Source: Paenibacillus phytorum
Lineage (GTDB): Bacteria; Bacillota; Bacilli; Paenibacillales; NBRC-103111
DNA length: 64,000 nucleotides
NCBI RefSeq assembly: GCF_013141715.1
Contig: NZ_WHOA01000069.1
Span: 1 to 64,000, forward strand
Direction: 5' to 3'
In this document: positions 57,250 to 64,000 of the stretch, one piece after another
Layout of the letters: each line of letters opens with the position of its first letter
How positions within the stretch are numbered: position 1 is the first letter of the stretch
Translations under genes and position numbers: made by a program
The notes under the pieces: generated by a model
Told to the model about the DNA's origin: nothing
The model's input: the letters and a program-made list of their open reading frames with translations, nothing else
Databases searched by the model: none

Positions 57250-57278
57250 ATTATACCTAGCAAAGTTGCTATTATCAA
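57250..57278 (-). promoter_or_regulatory. Predicted sigma-A promoter of the riboswitch-PilZ unit
   Basis: Minus strand: TTGATA (57278-57273), 17 bases, then TATAAT (57255-57250), about 65 bases before the aptamer. Confidence 0.72.
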
Positions 57279-57331
57279 CAAAATTCCTTGCATAGCTGAT
57301 CATTTTGTTGTATGTAATGTAGAAAGATTAA

Positions 57332-57904
<573 letters not shown>

Positions 57905-57915
57905 AAATCCTGCTT

Positions 57916-58458
57916 CTAATTCTGCATCGCCGCTGCCAACTCAGCCAGTTTACTCATCGTATTCCAATTGCGAGTTGTCGCCGTATCTCCAAGCTTCTGG
58001 ATATTGCTCGCAAGTTTCGAATCCAGAACGCTTTGACGAAATAGATAATAAATCTCGCGCCCATTGATCTGAAATTCATCCACATCACTTTTCCCTTTGG
58101 ACAAGACGTCAGAGGTTTGCTGCGGAGGATCTTCCGATAGCACAGAGATTTGGATCGTTTCGCCTTCTAATAAACCATCCACTTCATATGGACAAGTCGC
58201 AAGAATCTGCACCAGCTCCTCTATCGTACGCAAAATGACGGAAGGTGAAACGCCTACGGCTTTGCTGATCCCCTGCTCGATACGCTGGCGCAGCGGTTCC
58301 ACCGCCTCCTCCGACATGAACAAGACATTGCCGCTTTGCAAATACGTTTGCACCTTCGCAAGTCCCGTCGCTTCTAGTGTCTTTTTCAAATCCGCCATCT
58401 TGATTTTGTTCTTTCCTCCTACGTTAATACCACGCAGAAAACCAATGTAAACTTTCAT
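57916..58458 (-). CDS. DUF1697 family protein
   Basis: 180 residues. The N-terminus VYIGFLRGINVGGKNKIKM and the QTYLQSGNVLFMSEE segment match DUF1697, a family of alpha/beta proteins of unknown function, often single and non-essential. The C-terminus has the family's TTRNWNTMSKL. GAGGATG precedes the ATG. Nothing nearby suggests a role. Confidence 0.88.
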   Translation of the reverse strand: MKVYIGFLRGINVGGKNKIKMADLKKTLEATGLAKVQTYLQSGNVLFMSEEAVEPLRQRIEQGISKAVGVSPSVILRTIEELVQILATCPYEVDGLLEGETIQISVLSEDPPQQTSDVLSKGKSDVDEFQINGREIYYLFRQSVLDSKLASNIQKLGDTATTRNWNTMSKLAELAAAMQN

Positions 58459-58491
58459 TTCGGCATCCTCTTCCTTTGATCAAATTATGCA

Positions 58492-58989
58492 TTACTTCAG
58501 TTTAATGGATCGAATGAAAAAGAAAATAACCGTACCCAGAATTAAAAGCAATACAATGCTAAATATCCACATATTTAAAGCAACACTATTTCCCCTTGCA
58601 ATTTGGATAAGGGTCCATTCGACATACCCAAACAACACAACGATCAGCATCTTTAAACAGTTCATGAATAAACGTGCATTACCATATTGCCAGGTGGCAT
58701 TTTCATTCGTAATTTTGTAAGGATAATTAAAGGTATGGGGATATTTGCTTAAAACAGTTAAACCTATATAGAGGATCAAGGTTATCACTGGCAGCAGAAA
58801 AAGACTGAATTTGTTTCCCCAACCGTCCTCTTTCCCTTGACCGTTAAAATGTATGGGTATTCTTTCTGGTATCAGGGTCCAGACATTGGCTAAATATGCG
58901 AAAGTACACAAAATGACTAGGATAGATACTCCATCCAGAATTTTTTCCGTTATTGTTTTTGAAATTATGAATACAGGTCTTTTTTCCAA
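58492..58989 (-). CDS. DUF1648-domain membrane protein
   Basis: 165 residues and four predicted membrane helices. The motif IPERIPIHFNGQGKEDGWGNK after the first helix is the DUF1648 signature, seen in SdpI-like immunity proteins and in many uncharacterised Bacillales proteins. TTG start (EKRPVFIISK) with GGAAG seven bases upstream. It lacks the full SdpI architecture, so immunity is only a possibility. The gap before the DUF1697 start is 33 bases. Confidence 0.78.
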   Translation of the reverse strand: MEKRPVFIISKTITEKILDGVSILVILCTFAYLANVWTLIPERIPIHFNGQGKEDGWGNKFSLFLLPVITLILYIGLTVLSKYPHTFNYPYKITNENATWQYGNARLFMNCLKMLIVVLFGYVEWTLIQIARGNSVALNMWIFSIVLLLILGTVIFFFIRSIKLK

Positions 58990-59101
58990 AATTACACTTC
59001 CTCTCTATTCATATTAAAGGAAATTAAAGTTAATCCCTAACCTATTCTTCATTTCAAATGAACATTCCTTGTCCCGAAGAAAAACCACCTTACTCAAAAG
59101 G

Positions 59102-59130
59102 TTGCGCCACGAAAGCCTTCGTGCTATCAT
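59102..59130 (+). promoter_or_regulatory. Predicted promoter of tRNA-Arg
   Basis: TTGCGC, 17 bases, TATCAT, 12 bases before the tRNA. The spacer is itself a palindrome (CACGAA/TTCGTG). Confidence 0.6.
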
Positions 59131-59142
59131 AATTCTTGCCAT

Positions 59143-59216
59143 GCGCCCGTAGCTCAGCAGGATAGAGCAACAGTTTCCTAAACTGTAGGCCGGATGTTCG
59201 AATCATCTCGGGCGCG
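59143..59216 (+). tRNA. tRNA-Arg, anticodon CCT
   Basis: Complete cloverleaf: acceptor GCGCCCG/CGGGCGC, D arm GCTC..GAGC, anticodon arm ACAGT-TTCCTAA-ACTGT with CCT at the anticodon, and T loop TTCGAAT. It decodes AGG. CCA is not encoded. Its own promoter and terminator make it a single-gene unit. Confidence 0.95.
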
Positions 59217-59229
59217 TATACGAAACACC

Positions 59230-59264
59230 AAAAAGAGCCACCTCAAACAGGTGACTCTTTTTTT
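59230..59264 (+). terminator. Terminator after tRNA-Arg
   Basis: AAAAGAG/CTCTTTT with inner ACCT/AGGT and a run of eight T, 14 bases after the tRNA. Confidence 0.92.
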
Positions 59265-59428
59265 ACGTACTATTTCAATTTACAAGGCACATTCATTACC
59301 ACCCATTATCTTTTTTTTGCATGCATCCAGTCATAGCCTTGCTGCAATCGATGTTCTATAATAAAACGAAAGATTTATTAGTCCTCATTTCGATTCAAGA
59401 ACTTAATCCGAAAGGAGCTCCCTATTCG

Positions 59429-60628
59429 ATGACAAGCATCAAAGCTTCATCCTCCTATCGCATCCCGCTCTTCTGTATAGTCACATTGCTGTTCTGGATG
59501 TCGATGTATACGAGCGTTCCCATTATGGCGCCTTACGTAGAATTCCTTGGCGGGAACCACCAGCTGGCCGGATGGATTGTCGGCATGTACGGGATCTCCC
59601 AAATGCTGTTGCGAATTCCCGTAGGTATCATGTCAGATCGGTTTCATAAGAGGAAGCTTTTTATTACCTTTGGCCTGCTATTCACGGCTATAACAGGCTT
59701 AGGACTATGGATCACTCATGATTTCACATGGATCCTTATTCTCCGAGCACTGGCAGGCGCAGCCGCGGCAACCTGGGTTGATTTTACCGTATTATTTACG
59801 AGTTACTATAAGCATGAAGATTCAACGAAAGCGATCGGAACGATCTCCTTCTTCAATTCACTTGGGCAGGTTTTCGGTATTCTCGGTGCAGGATGGGCGG
59901 CAGATTCCTTCGGCTGGGAGGCCGTCTTCATTTTGGGAGCTGTGCTTGGCTTGCTGGGTATGATTGGATCCCTTTTCCTAGTAGAAAAAGTTGAGCTCGA
60001 TGCGCCTAAAATTACGATGCGCGGTATCGGTGACGTTGCGACAGACCGTACGCTGCTGTTCGTTTCCTTACTCGCTATCTTGTCGCAAGTCCTCATTTTC
60101 GCAACAGTTTTCGGATTTACACCCGTTTATGCAACCCAGCTTGGAGCTGATAAATTCTCCTTGTCGATGCTCTCGTTATTTGCCAATGTACCGGTAGCGC
60201 TAGCTTCCTTATTTGGCGGGCGGCGATGGGCTGTCCGGTACGGGGAGAAGCGCATGGTTGTATGGGGTTTTATTCTTATGGGGATATTTACATTTACGAT
60301 TCCTTTTACACATCATCTTTGGGTGCTGATGGTTACTCAGGCTTTTGCCGGCTTTGGTCGCGGACTTTCTTTTACCTTACTCATGGGGATGAGTATTAAG
60401 CATATGCCTGCGGATAAGCGGGCGACGGCAATGGGGTTTTTCCAAGCTATTTATGGACTAGGCATGTTCATTGGACCCGTTCTTATGGGTATAATCGGCG
60501 ATTGGTTCTCTCTAAATCAGGGATTTATTGTGCTGGGTGTACTTGGCGTTTTGAGCGCACTCCTATCTCAATGGTTCGTACAAAGTAAGCATCAAGCTAA
60601 AACTAGCAGTTCTACTGCAGCACTTTAA
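59429..60628 (+). CDS. Major facilitator superfamily transporter
   Basis: 399 residues and 12 membrane helices. Between helices two and three is the MFS motif A (GIMSDRFHKRKLF), and helix 5 ends with the GAGWAADSFGWEAVF-type loop of drug-efflux-like members. ATG 59429 (TSIKASSSYRIPLF) has AAAGGAG 11 bases before it; the frame is open 36 codons further, but that part is not hydrophobic and has no ribosome site. Substrate unknown. Its terminator separates it from the sigma factor gene. Confidence 0.88.
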   Translation: MTSIKASSSYRIPLFCIVTLLFWMSMYTSVPIMAPYVEFLGGNHQLAGWIVGMYGISQMLLRIPVGIMSDRFHKRKLFITFGLLFTAITGLGLWITHDFTWILILRALAGAAAATWVDFTVLFTSYYKHEDSTKAIGTISFFNSLGQVFGILGAGWAADSFGWEAVFILGAVLGLLGMIGSLFLVEKVELDAPKITMRGIGDVATDRTLLFVSLLAILSQVLIFATVFGFTPVYATQLGADKFSLSMLSLFANVPVALASLFGGRRWAVRYGEKRMVVWGFILMGIFTFTIPFTHHLWVLMVTQAFAGFGRGLSFTLLMGMSIKHMPADKRATAMGFFQAIYGLGMFIGPVLMGIIGDWFSLNQGFIVLGVLGVLSALLSQWFVQSKHQAKTSSSTAAL

Positions 60629-60635
60629 AATAGGG

Positions 60636-60669
60636 AACGGATCTTGAAGATTCGTTCTTTTTCTTTTTG
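60636..60669 (+). terminator. Terminator after the MFS gene
   Basis: GAACG/CGTTC with inner ATC/GAT and a T-rich tail (TTTTTCTTTTT), eight bases after the stop. Confidence 0.82.
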
Positions 60670-60688
60670 AAACCGTGCAGGGGTACCG

Positions 60689-61291
60689 ATGTTGGCCTTC
60701 GTCTATTCATGCGGAGAGGAGGAGAAGCATATTCAGGAACAAGCACTCGTAAAGCGCATATTGAATGGCGATGAGGCCGCATTCCGTGAGCTTGTAACAA
60801 CATATCGTCACTACTTGTTCCAAACGATCTATGCCATTGTACGCCACGCTAAGGATGCCGAAGATTTATCACAGGATGTTTGGACCCGGATCTATTTCTC
60901 CCTCCCTCAGTATCAAATGAAGGGTCTGAAAACCTGGATGACTCGCATCGCAGTGAACCGGGCTATCGATTTCAAACGATCGGCCAGCAGACGTAGGGAA
61001 GAAATGACGGCTGAAATGGAGGAACCCATCCAATCCTCTAGCTCCCATCCTTATTCTGAGCATGGTGTGGAACATGAAGTGATGCTAAATGAGACGACTG
61101 AGCTCGTGCGTAAGAAGCTTCATCAAATCCCTGCCAACTATCATGAAGTATTAACGGCCTACTATATTCATCATCAGTCATATCAAGATATTGCCAATGC
61201 TCATGGGGTAACAGTCAAAACGGTAGAATCCAAGCTTTATAGAGCCAAGCAGTGGCTTCGTAACCATTGGAAGGAGGAGGAATTCTTGTGA
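60689..61291 (+). CDS. ECF-type RNA polymerase sigma factor
   Basis: 200 residues. Region 2 (residues ~25-95) has LVTTYRHYLFQTIYAIV and DAEDLSQDVWTRIYFSL; region 4 (~140-195) has the helix-turn-helix YQDIANAHGVTVKTVESKLYRAKQWL. No region 3, hence the ECF group. ATG 60689 has AGGGG five bases before it. Its TGA overlaps the start of the anti-sigma gene as GTGA, the classic coupled arrangement. Signal and regulon unknown; no autoregulated ECF promoter could be recognised. Confidence 0.92.
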   Translation: MLAFVYSCGEEEKHIQEQALVKRILNGDEAAFRELVTTYRHYLFQTIYAIVRHAKDAEDLSQDVWTRIYFSLPQYQMKGLKTWMTRIAVNRAIDFKRSASRRREEMTAEMEEPIQSSSSHPYSEHGVEHEVMLNETTELVRKKLHQIPANYHEVLTAYYIHHQSYQDIANAHGVTVKTVESKLYRAKQWLRNHWKEEEFL

Positions 61292-61734
61292 ACCATTATA
61301 ATGAACAAGCGTGGAAGCAATATGTGGAAGAGCGTCTGTCACCCGATCATTTAAGTGAGATGGAGCTTCACCTGTATCAGTGTGATGAATGCTTGACGAT
61401 GTATATGACATGTTTGGAACAAATGGAAACTGTACTGCCAATCATGGAAAGGGATACGCAAGAGTATGTGGATGCCATCATTGCTCGTACAACAGGAACT
61501 AAGCGCTCTTGGTACCACTCAACTATGCTGCATTATGGTATTGCGGCTGCGGCTACACTCATCCTGGTTGCTATCGGCTTCTTTCACGGAATTTCGCAGG
61601 AATTGGACTCTGTAGGTTCATTTAAACCTGCTAACTCTATAAATACCTCTTCCTCCCTACAAACAGATAAACCGATATCGGACCAATTGTTAAATAAAAC
61701 ACTGACGTGGCTAGACACGTTACAAAATAAATAA
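61288..61734 (+). CDS. Anti-sigma factor with zinc-finger motif and one membrane segment
   Basis: 148 residues from GTG 61288 (NHYNEQAWKQYVEE), with GGAGG seven bases before it. The N-terminal domain has the HLYQCDEC motif (HxxxCxxC) of zinc-binding anti-sigma domains. A single membrane segment follows (about residues 84-105, YGIAAAATLILVAIGFFHGI) with a short outside tail. It should hold the sigma factor at the membrane until a signal arrives. The HxxxCxxC form could also make it redox-responsive, as in RsrA-type proteins; that is inference. Confidence 0.87.
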   Translation: MNHYNEQAWKQYVEERLSPDHLSEMELHLYQCDECLTMYMTCLEQMETVLPIMERDTQEYVDAIIARTTGTKRSWYHSTMLHYGIAAAATLILVAIGFFHGISQELDSVGSFKPANSINTSSSLQTDKPISDQLLNKTLTWLDTLQNK

Positions 61735-61757
61735 ACCACAAGGAGGTTACACCCTTA

Positions 61758-62969
61758 ATGCCTAATAAAAGCAGCCTAGTCGCTTTCCTGCTGTCCTTCA
61801 TACCTGGAGTAGGCCATCTATATATGAACCGCTTATTCCGCGGACTCCTATACGGTGGTGGGTTCTTTGGATCGTTATTCCTTATCTTCGTGGGAGTCGC
61901 TTTTTTACACGCACCGGATGACTTCCTGATTTTTATTGCCTTGCTGGCGGCCTTGACATGGGTTGTGAATATGTTGGATATGATTATCTTCCTGCTGCGC
62001 TCACAGCCCTATCGCTTGCCGAGCTCTTACGGGTCTGAGCAGCATGGCCAGCATGAGCAGCCTTCCTGGGACGCGAATCCTTATTCCACTCGAATGGCTA
62101 GTCAACAAGAAAAAACAAAAATTATGCTGCTCTCCTTCATCCCTGGACTCGGCCATTATCAGCTTGGGTTGATGCATAGAGGTCTAACGGCGATGGTCTC
62201 CTTCTTCGGGGTTGCGGTATTAGTGTTCTTCGTCACCATCATGACGCATAACGAAGGCTTTGTTGCCTTTCTGTTGGCCTTGCCAGTTCTATGGTTTTAC
62301 ACGATGTTTGATGCACTGAAACAACAGGGGAATAAACAAGCGGGGTTAGAGCTTATAGATCGCAGTATTTTCGAAGACTTCCACTTTGGGGATGACTACG
62401 GGCGCAAAAACCGGACATTGGCAACGATTATCGCCATTTTTCCTGGTGCAGCTCACTTGTACCTCTCTATGACGAAACGCGGCGTCCAGCTAATGGCGAT
62501 CTTCCTTTTCTCCATTTATATATTGGATGTACTCCGATTGTCTCTGTTTTTATTTTTGATCCCGATTCTCTGGTTTTTTAGCTTTTTTGATGCTTTGCAG
62601 AGCATTACGAAGTACGAAAATGGTACCCTCATTGACAAACCAATCATCGAGAATTGGACGGCTTATCAACGACCCATTGGCATGGTTTTGATCTTACTTG
62701 GCAGCTACTATGTTTTAAAAGATGTTGTTGTCCAATTTATGTATCAAATTCTACCTAGCGCAAGGAATTACATGTATTTAATTACGAATTTCAGCCAAAC
62801 CCTCATCGTAGCCCTGCTGCTGATCGGTGGCGGCATACGTTTGTTATTGAACCGCAAACAACACGTTTCAACGTTTTCAACGTTTACTGATGAAGCTCAT
62901 TCGGGGTCGCACCAATCGAATCCAATGCCTCAACACTATCTAGAAATCGACGAAAAAAAGAACCCCTAA
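61758..62969 (+). CDS. Polytopic membrane protein with triplicated F-x-P-G-x-x-H motif
   Basis: 403 residues, not assigned to a family. Three related units begin near residues 9, 124 and 228: LLSFIPGVGHLYMNRLFRG, LLSFIPGLGHYQLGLMHRG and IIAIFPGAAHLYLSMTKRG. Each is followed by two or more hydrophobic helices, and units two and three have F-D-A-L-x-x after the second (TMFDALKQQ, SFFDALQSI). The pattern recalls TM2-type hairpins. A C-terminal hydrophobic pair and a polar tail end the protein. AAGGAGG lies 11 bases before the ATG, 23 bases after the anti-sigma gene, so it is probably part of the same operon and may sense or respond to envelope signals. Confidence 0.75.
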   Translation: MPNKSSLVAFLLSFIPGVGHLYMNRLFRGLLYGGGFFGSLFLIFVGVAFLHAPDDFLIFIALLAALTWVVNMLDMIIFLLRSQPYRLPSSYGSEQHGQHEQPSWDANPYSTRMASQQEKTKIMLLSFIPGLGHYQLGLMHRGLTAMVSFFGVAVLVFFVTIMTHNEGFVAFLLALPVLWFYTMFDALKQQGNKQAGLELIDRSIFEDFHFGDDYGRKNRTLATIIAIFPGAAHLYLSMTKRGVQLMAIFLFSIYILDVLRLSLFLFLIPILWFFSFFDALQSITKYENGTLIDKPIIENWTAYQRPIGMVLILLGSYYVLKDVVVQFMYQILPSARNYMYLITNFSQTLIVALLLIGGGIRLLLNRKQHVSTFSTFTDEAHSGSHQSNPMPQHYLEIDEKKNP

Positions 62970-62981
62970 GGGTTCTTTTTT
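62953..62981 (+). terminator. Terminator of the sigma operon
   Basis: AAAGAACCC-CTAA-GGGTTCTTT with T run. The loop contains the stop codon of the preceding gene. Confidence 0.92.
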
Positions 62982-63237
62982 GTCGGTGTTGATTGATTTC
63001 TTTAAAACGTGTTACATGTAAACCTTAGGAAAATCTGCTTATAAAACACGGTAAGTGTCTTTGGCACATCCCCTCCAGCCTGATTATAACAGGTAGAAAA
63101 GTCCTCTATGCAACGGTTGTTTCCCTTTCGCTAAACGCTCCAACGGAACCACACCTCTCTGCTCACCGACAAGATATAGTATGTCCGGCTCTCCGGTTTT
63201 TAAACATTTTGTAAAAGATTTTTTCTAAAACGATTAT

Positions 63238-63405
63238 TTAATGCCCGTGTCCCTGGCCTTCCCCATGAGTACCCCTAGAATGATTCTGATTCTTCACTTT
63301 CTTGGAGCCTGATAATGGCTCTGGACTATTATTACGACTACTATTCTTTACTGAACCGTTTTCTACCAGACTATCCCCTGCGGAATAAGATTTTTGTTTA
63401 GCCAT
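63238..63405 (-). CDS. sspP: Small acid-soluble spore protein P (SspP)
   Basis: 55 residues, too short for usual gene calls. The segment SPEPLSGSKKVKNQNHSR matches the core of SspP (PEP-L-x-GSKKVKNRNHTR in B. subtilis), followed by a Gly/His-rich tail (THGEGQGHGH). SspP is a minor spore core protein made under sigma-G. AGGGG stands about ten bases before ATG 63405. The ATG touches the stop of the gene upstream (TAAATG), so the two are co-translated. Confidence 0.85.
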   Translation of the reverse strand: MAKQKSYSAGDSLVENGSVKNSSRNNSPEPLSGSKKVKNQNHSRGTHGEGQGHGH

Positions 63406-63567
63406 TTAGTGGTTACCCCTATTCTTGTCATGGTTTAAGGCATCTTGATGTCTATGATCATTGACTTTCTGCTGCACTTGCTGAGCCTCATGGCTGTTAA
63501 CAGGGCTAGCTTCAAAATCTTTAGCTACATTCTGCAAATTTTTATCAACCGCTCTTTGTTTGGTCAT
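63406..63567 (-). CDS. Small hydrophilic protein before sspP
   Basis: 53 residues from ATG 63567 (TKQRAVDKNLQNVAKDFEA), with AAGGGGAG six bases before it. It is rich in Gln, Asn, His, Asp and Lys, ends DALNHDKNRGNH and has no hydrophobic segment. I do not recognise a family. In B. subtilis sspO precedes sspP, but this protein lacks the SspO sequence pattern. Coupling to sspP suggests a spore protein. Confidence 0.6.
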   Translation of the reverse strand: MTKQRAVDKNLQNVAKDFEASPVNSHEAQQVQQKVNDHRHQDALNHDKNRGNH

Positions 63568-63587
63568 TGTAAACTCCCCTTCACCCG

Positions 63588-63935
63588 TTAGGCGTGTGTA
63601 ACTTTTTGCAAGGCTTGTGCACATTCATGGATATGGCGAACGTAATCATCCACCAGATTCTGCACAATTTCGCTAGTCTCATCAATGTGTGTAGTGCCCT
63701 GCTGCACATCAGTCAGTTCAACCTTAACCTCTCTGTCGTCCACGTAGGTGACTTTAAAATCGATTGTATAGCCCGTATGCCCCGCCGCCATAATATGAAC
63801 CCTCAATGCCTGAGGATCGGCCTCATCGGCCCATACACGCGCCTGATCGGTTGGCTGCAGCGTTGTCGGGAGTACCGTCATCCACTCATTTACCAATTCA
63901 GCTTGATCAATCGTTAGCTTGTCAGTTTTGCTCAT
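63588..63935 (-). CDS. Hypothetical small acidic protein
   Basis: 115 residues from ATG 63935 (SKTDKLTIDQAELVNEW), with GGAGG eight bases before it. It is soluble, with no signal or membrane segment. The middle (LRVHIMAAGHTGYTIDFKVTYVDDREVKVELTDV) reads as alternating beta strands and the end as a helix (IVQNLVDDYVRHIHECAQALQKV). No family recognised. It lies 20 bases before the small gene ahead of sspP, on the same strand. Confidence 0.65.
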   Translation of the reverse strand: MSKTDKLTIDQAELVNEWMTVLPTTLQPTDQARVWADEADPQALRVHIMAAGHTGYTIDFKVTYVDDREVKVELTDVQQGTTHIDETSEIVQNLVDDYVRHIHECAQALQKVTHA

Positions 63936-64000
63936 AGGTAACACCTCCACATGTATAAAATGCGGAGGCCACCCGTCTTTTATCCATGTAAAAAAACAAC

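Noticed and set aside
60667-60672. TGAAAC, ECF-type -35, before the sigma gene
   Set aside because: No CGTA-like -10 at the right distance, and the start point would fall inside the coding region.
63183-63202. Terminator after sspP
   Set aside because: CCGG-CTCT-CCGG is only a 4-bp stem and no T run follows it on the minus strand.

Overview
This window reads as the chromosome of a Gram-positive, endospore-forming, flagellated rod of the Paenibacillaceae, most likely Paenibacillus or a near relative. The reasons are the sporulation genes (spoIID, spoIIQ, spoIIID, spoIIR, sspP), the mbl-flhO-flhP cluster, three SLH-domain surface proteins beside a csaB/tagA/tagO cluster, an 11-gene nuo operon without nuoEFG, and strong AGGAGG ribosome sites. 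No phage, IS element or CRISPR array was seen. Almost all genes from 1 to 57,000 lie on the minus strand; the right end is mixed.

Layout. (1) 1-10.7 kb, cell surface: the 5' part of an S-layer-type SLH protein, a 1301-aa SLH protein, tagO-like and tagA-like enzymes, csaB, and a large membrane protein overlapping csaB. CsaB pyruvylates the wall polysaccharide to which SLH domains bind, TagO and TagA-like enzymes start that polymer, and mnaA (42.9 kb) supplies UDP-ManNAc. (2) 10.9-24.4 kb: pgcA, fabZ, pgsA, an EpuA-like protein, flhP, flhO, mbl, spoIIID, spoIIQ, spoIID, murA, a DUF1146 protein and an SLH-anchored subtilase. (3) 24.7-35.2 kb: nuoABCDHIJKLMN. (4) 35.4-42.6 kb: atpZ-atpI-atpBEFHAGDC. 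(5) 42.9-56.2 kb: mnaA, upp, an SgrR-like regulator, glyA, a TIGR01440 (YwlG) protein, rpiB, ywlE, mntP, ywlC, spoIIR, prmC, prfA, ychF. This resembles the B. subtilis spoIIR-glyA-upp-atp synteny with insertions. (6) 56.2-64 kb: a PilZ protein, tadA, DUF1697 and DUF1648 proteins, tRNA-Arg(CCT), an MFS transporter, an ECF sigma/anti-sigma pair with a membrane protein, and small spore-related genes.

Regulatory RNA. Two riboswitches can be read directly. A ZTP (pfl) riboswitch with terminator precedes rpiB-ywlG-glyA. A cyclic-di-GMP-I riboswitch with terminator precedes the PilZ gene, and a mutually exclusive antiterminator pairing predicts an OFF switch. A recurring intergenic element, a hairpin whose 3' end runs into the Shine-Dalgarno sequence, precedes nuoI, mnaA and the csaB-partner gene, with degenerate relatives in the atp operon. 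A cluster of five DnaA boxes lies just before tadA.

Limits: product names come from motifs and remembered family features, not from searches. Many starts were moved to the codon with the best ribosome site, several of them TTG or GTG.
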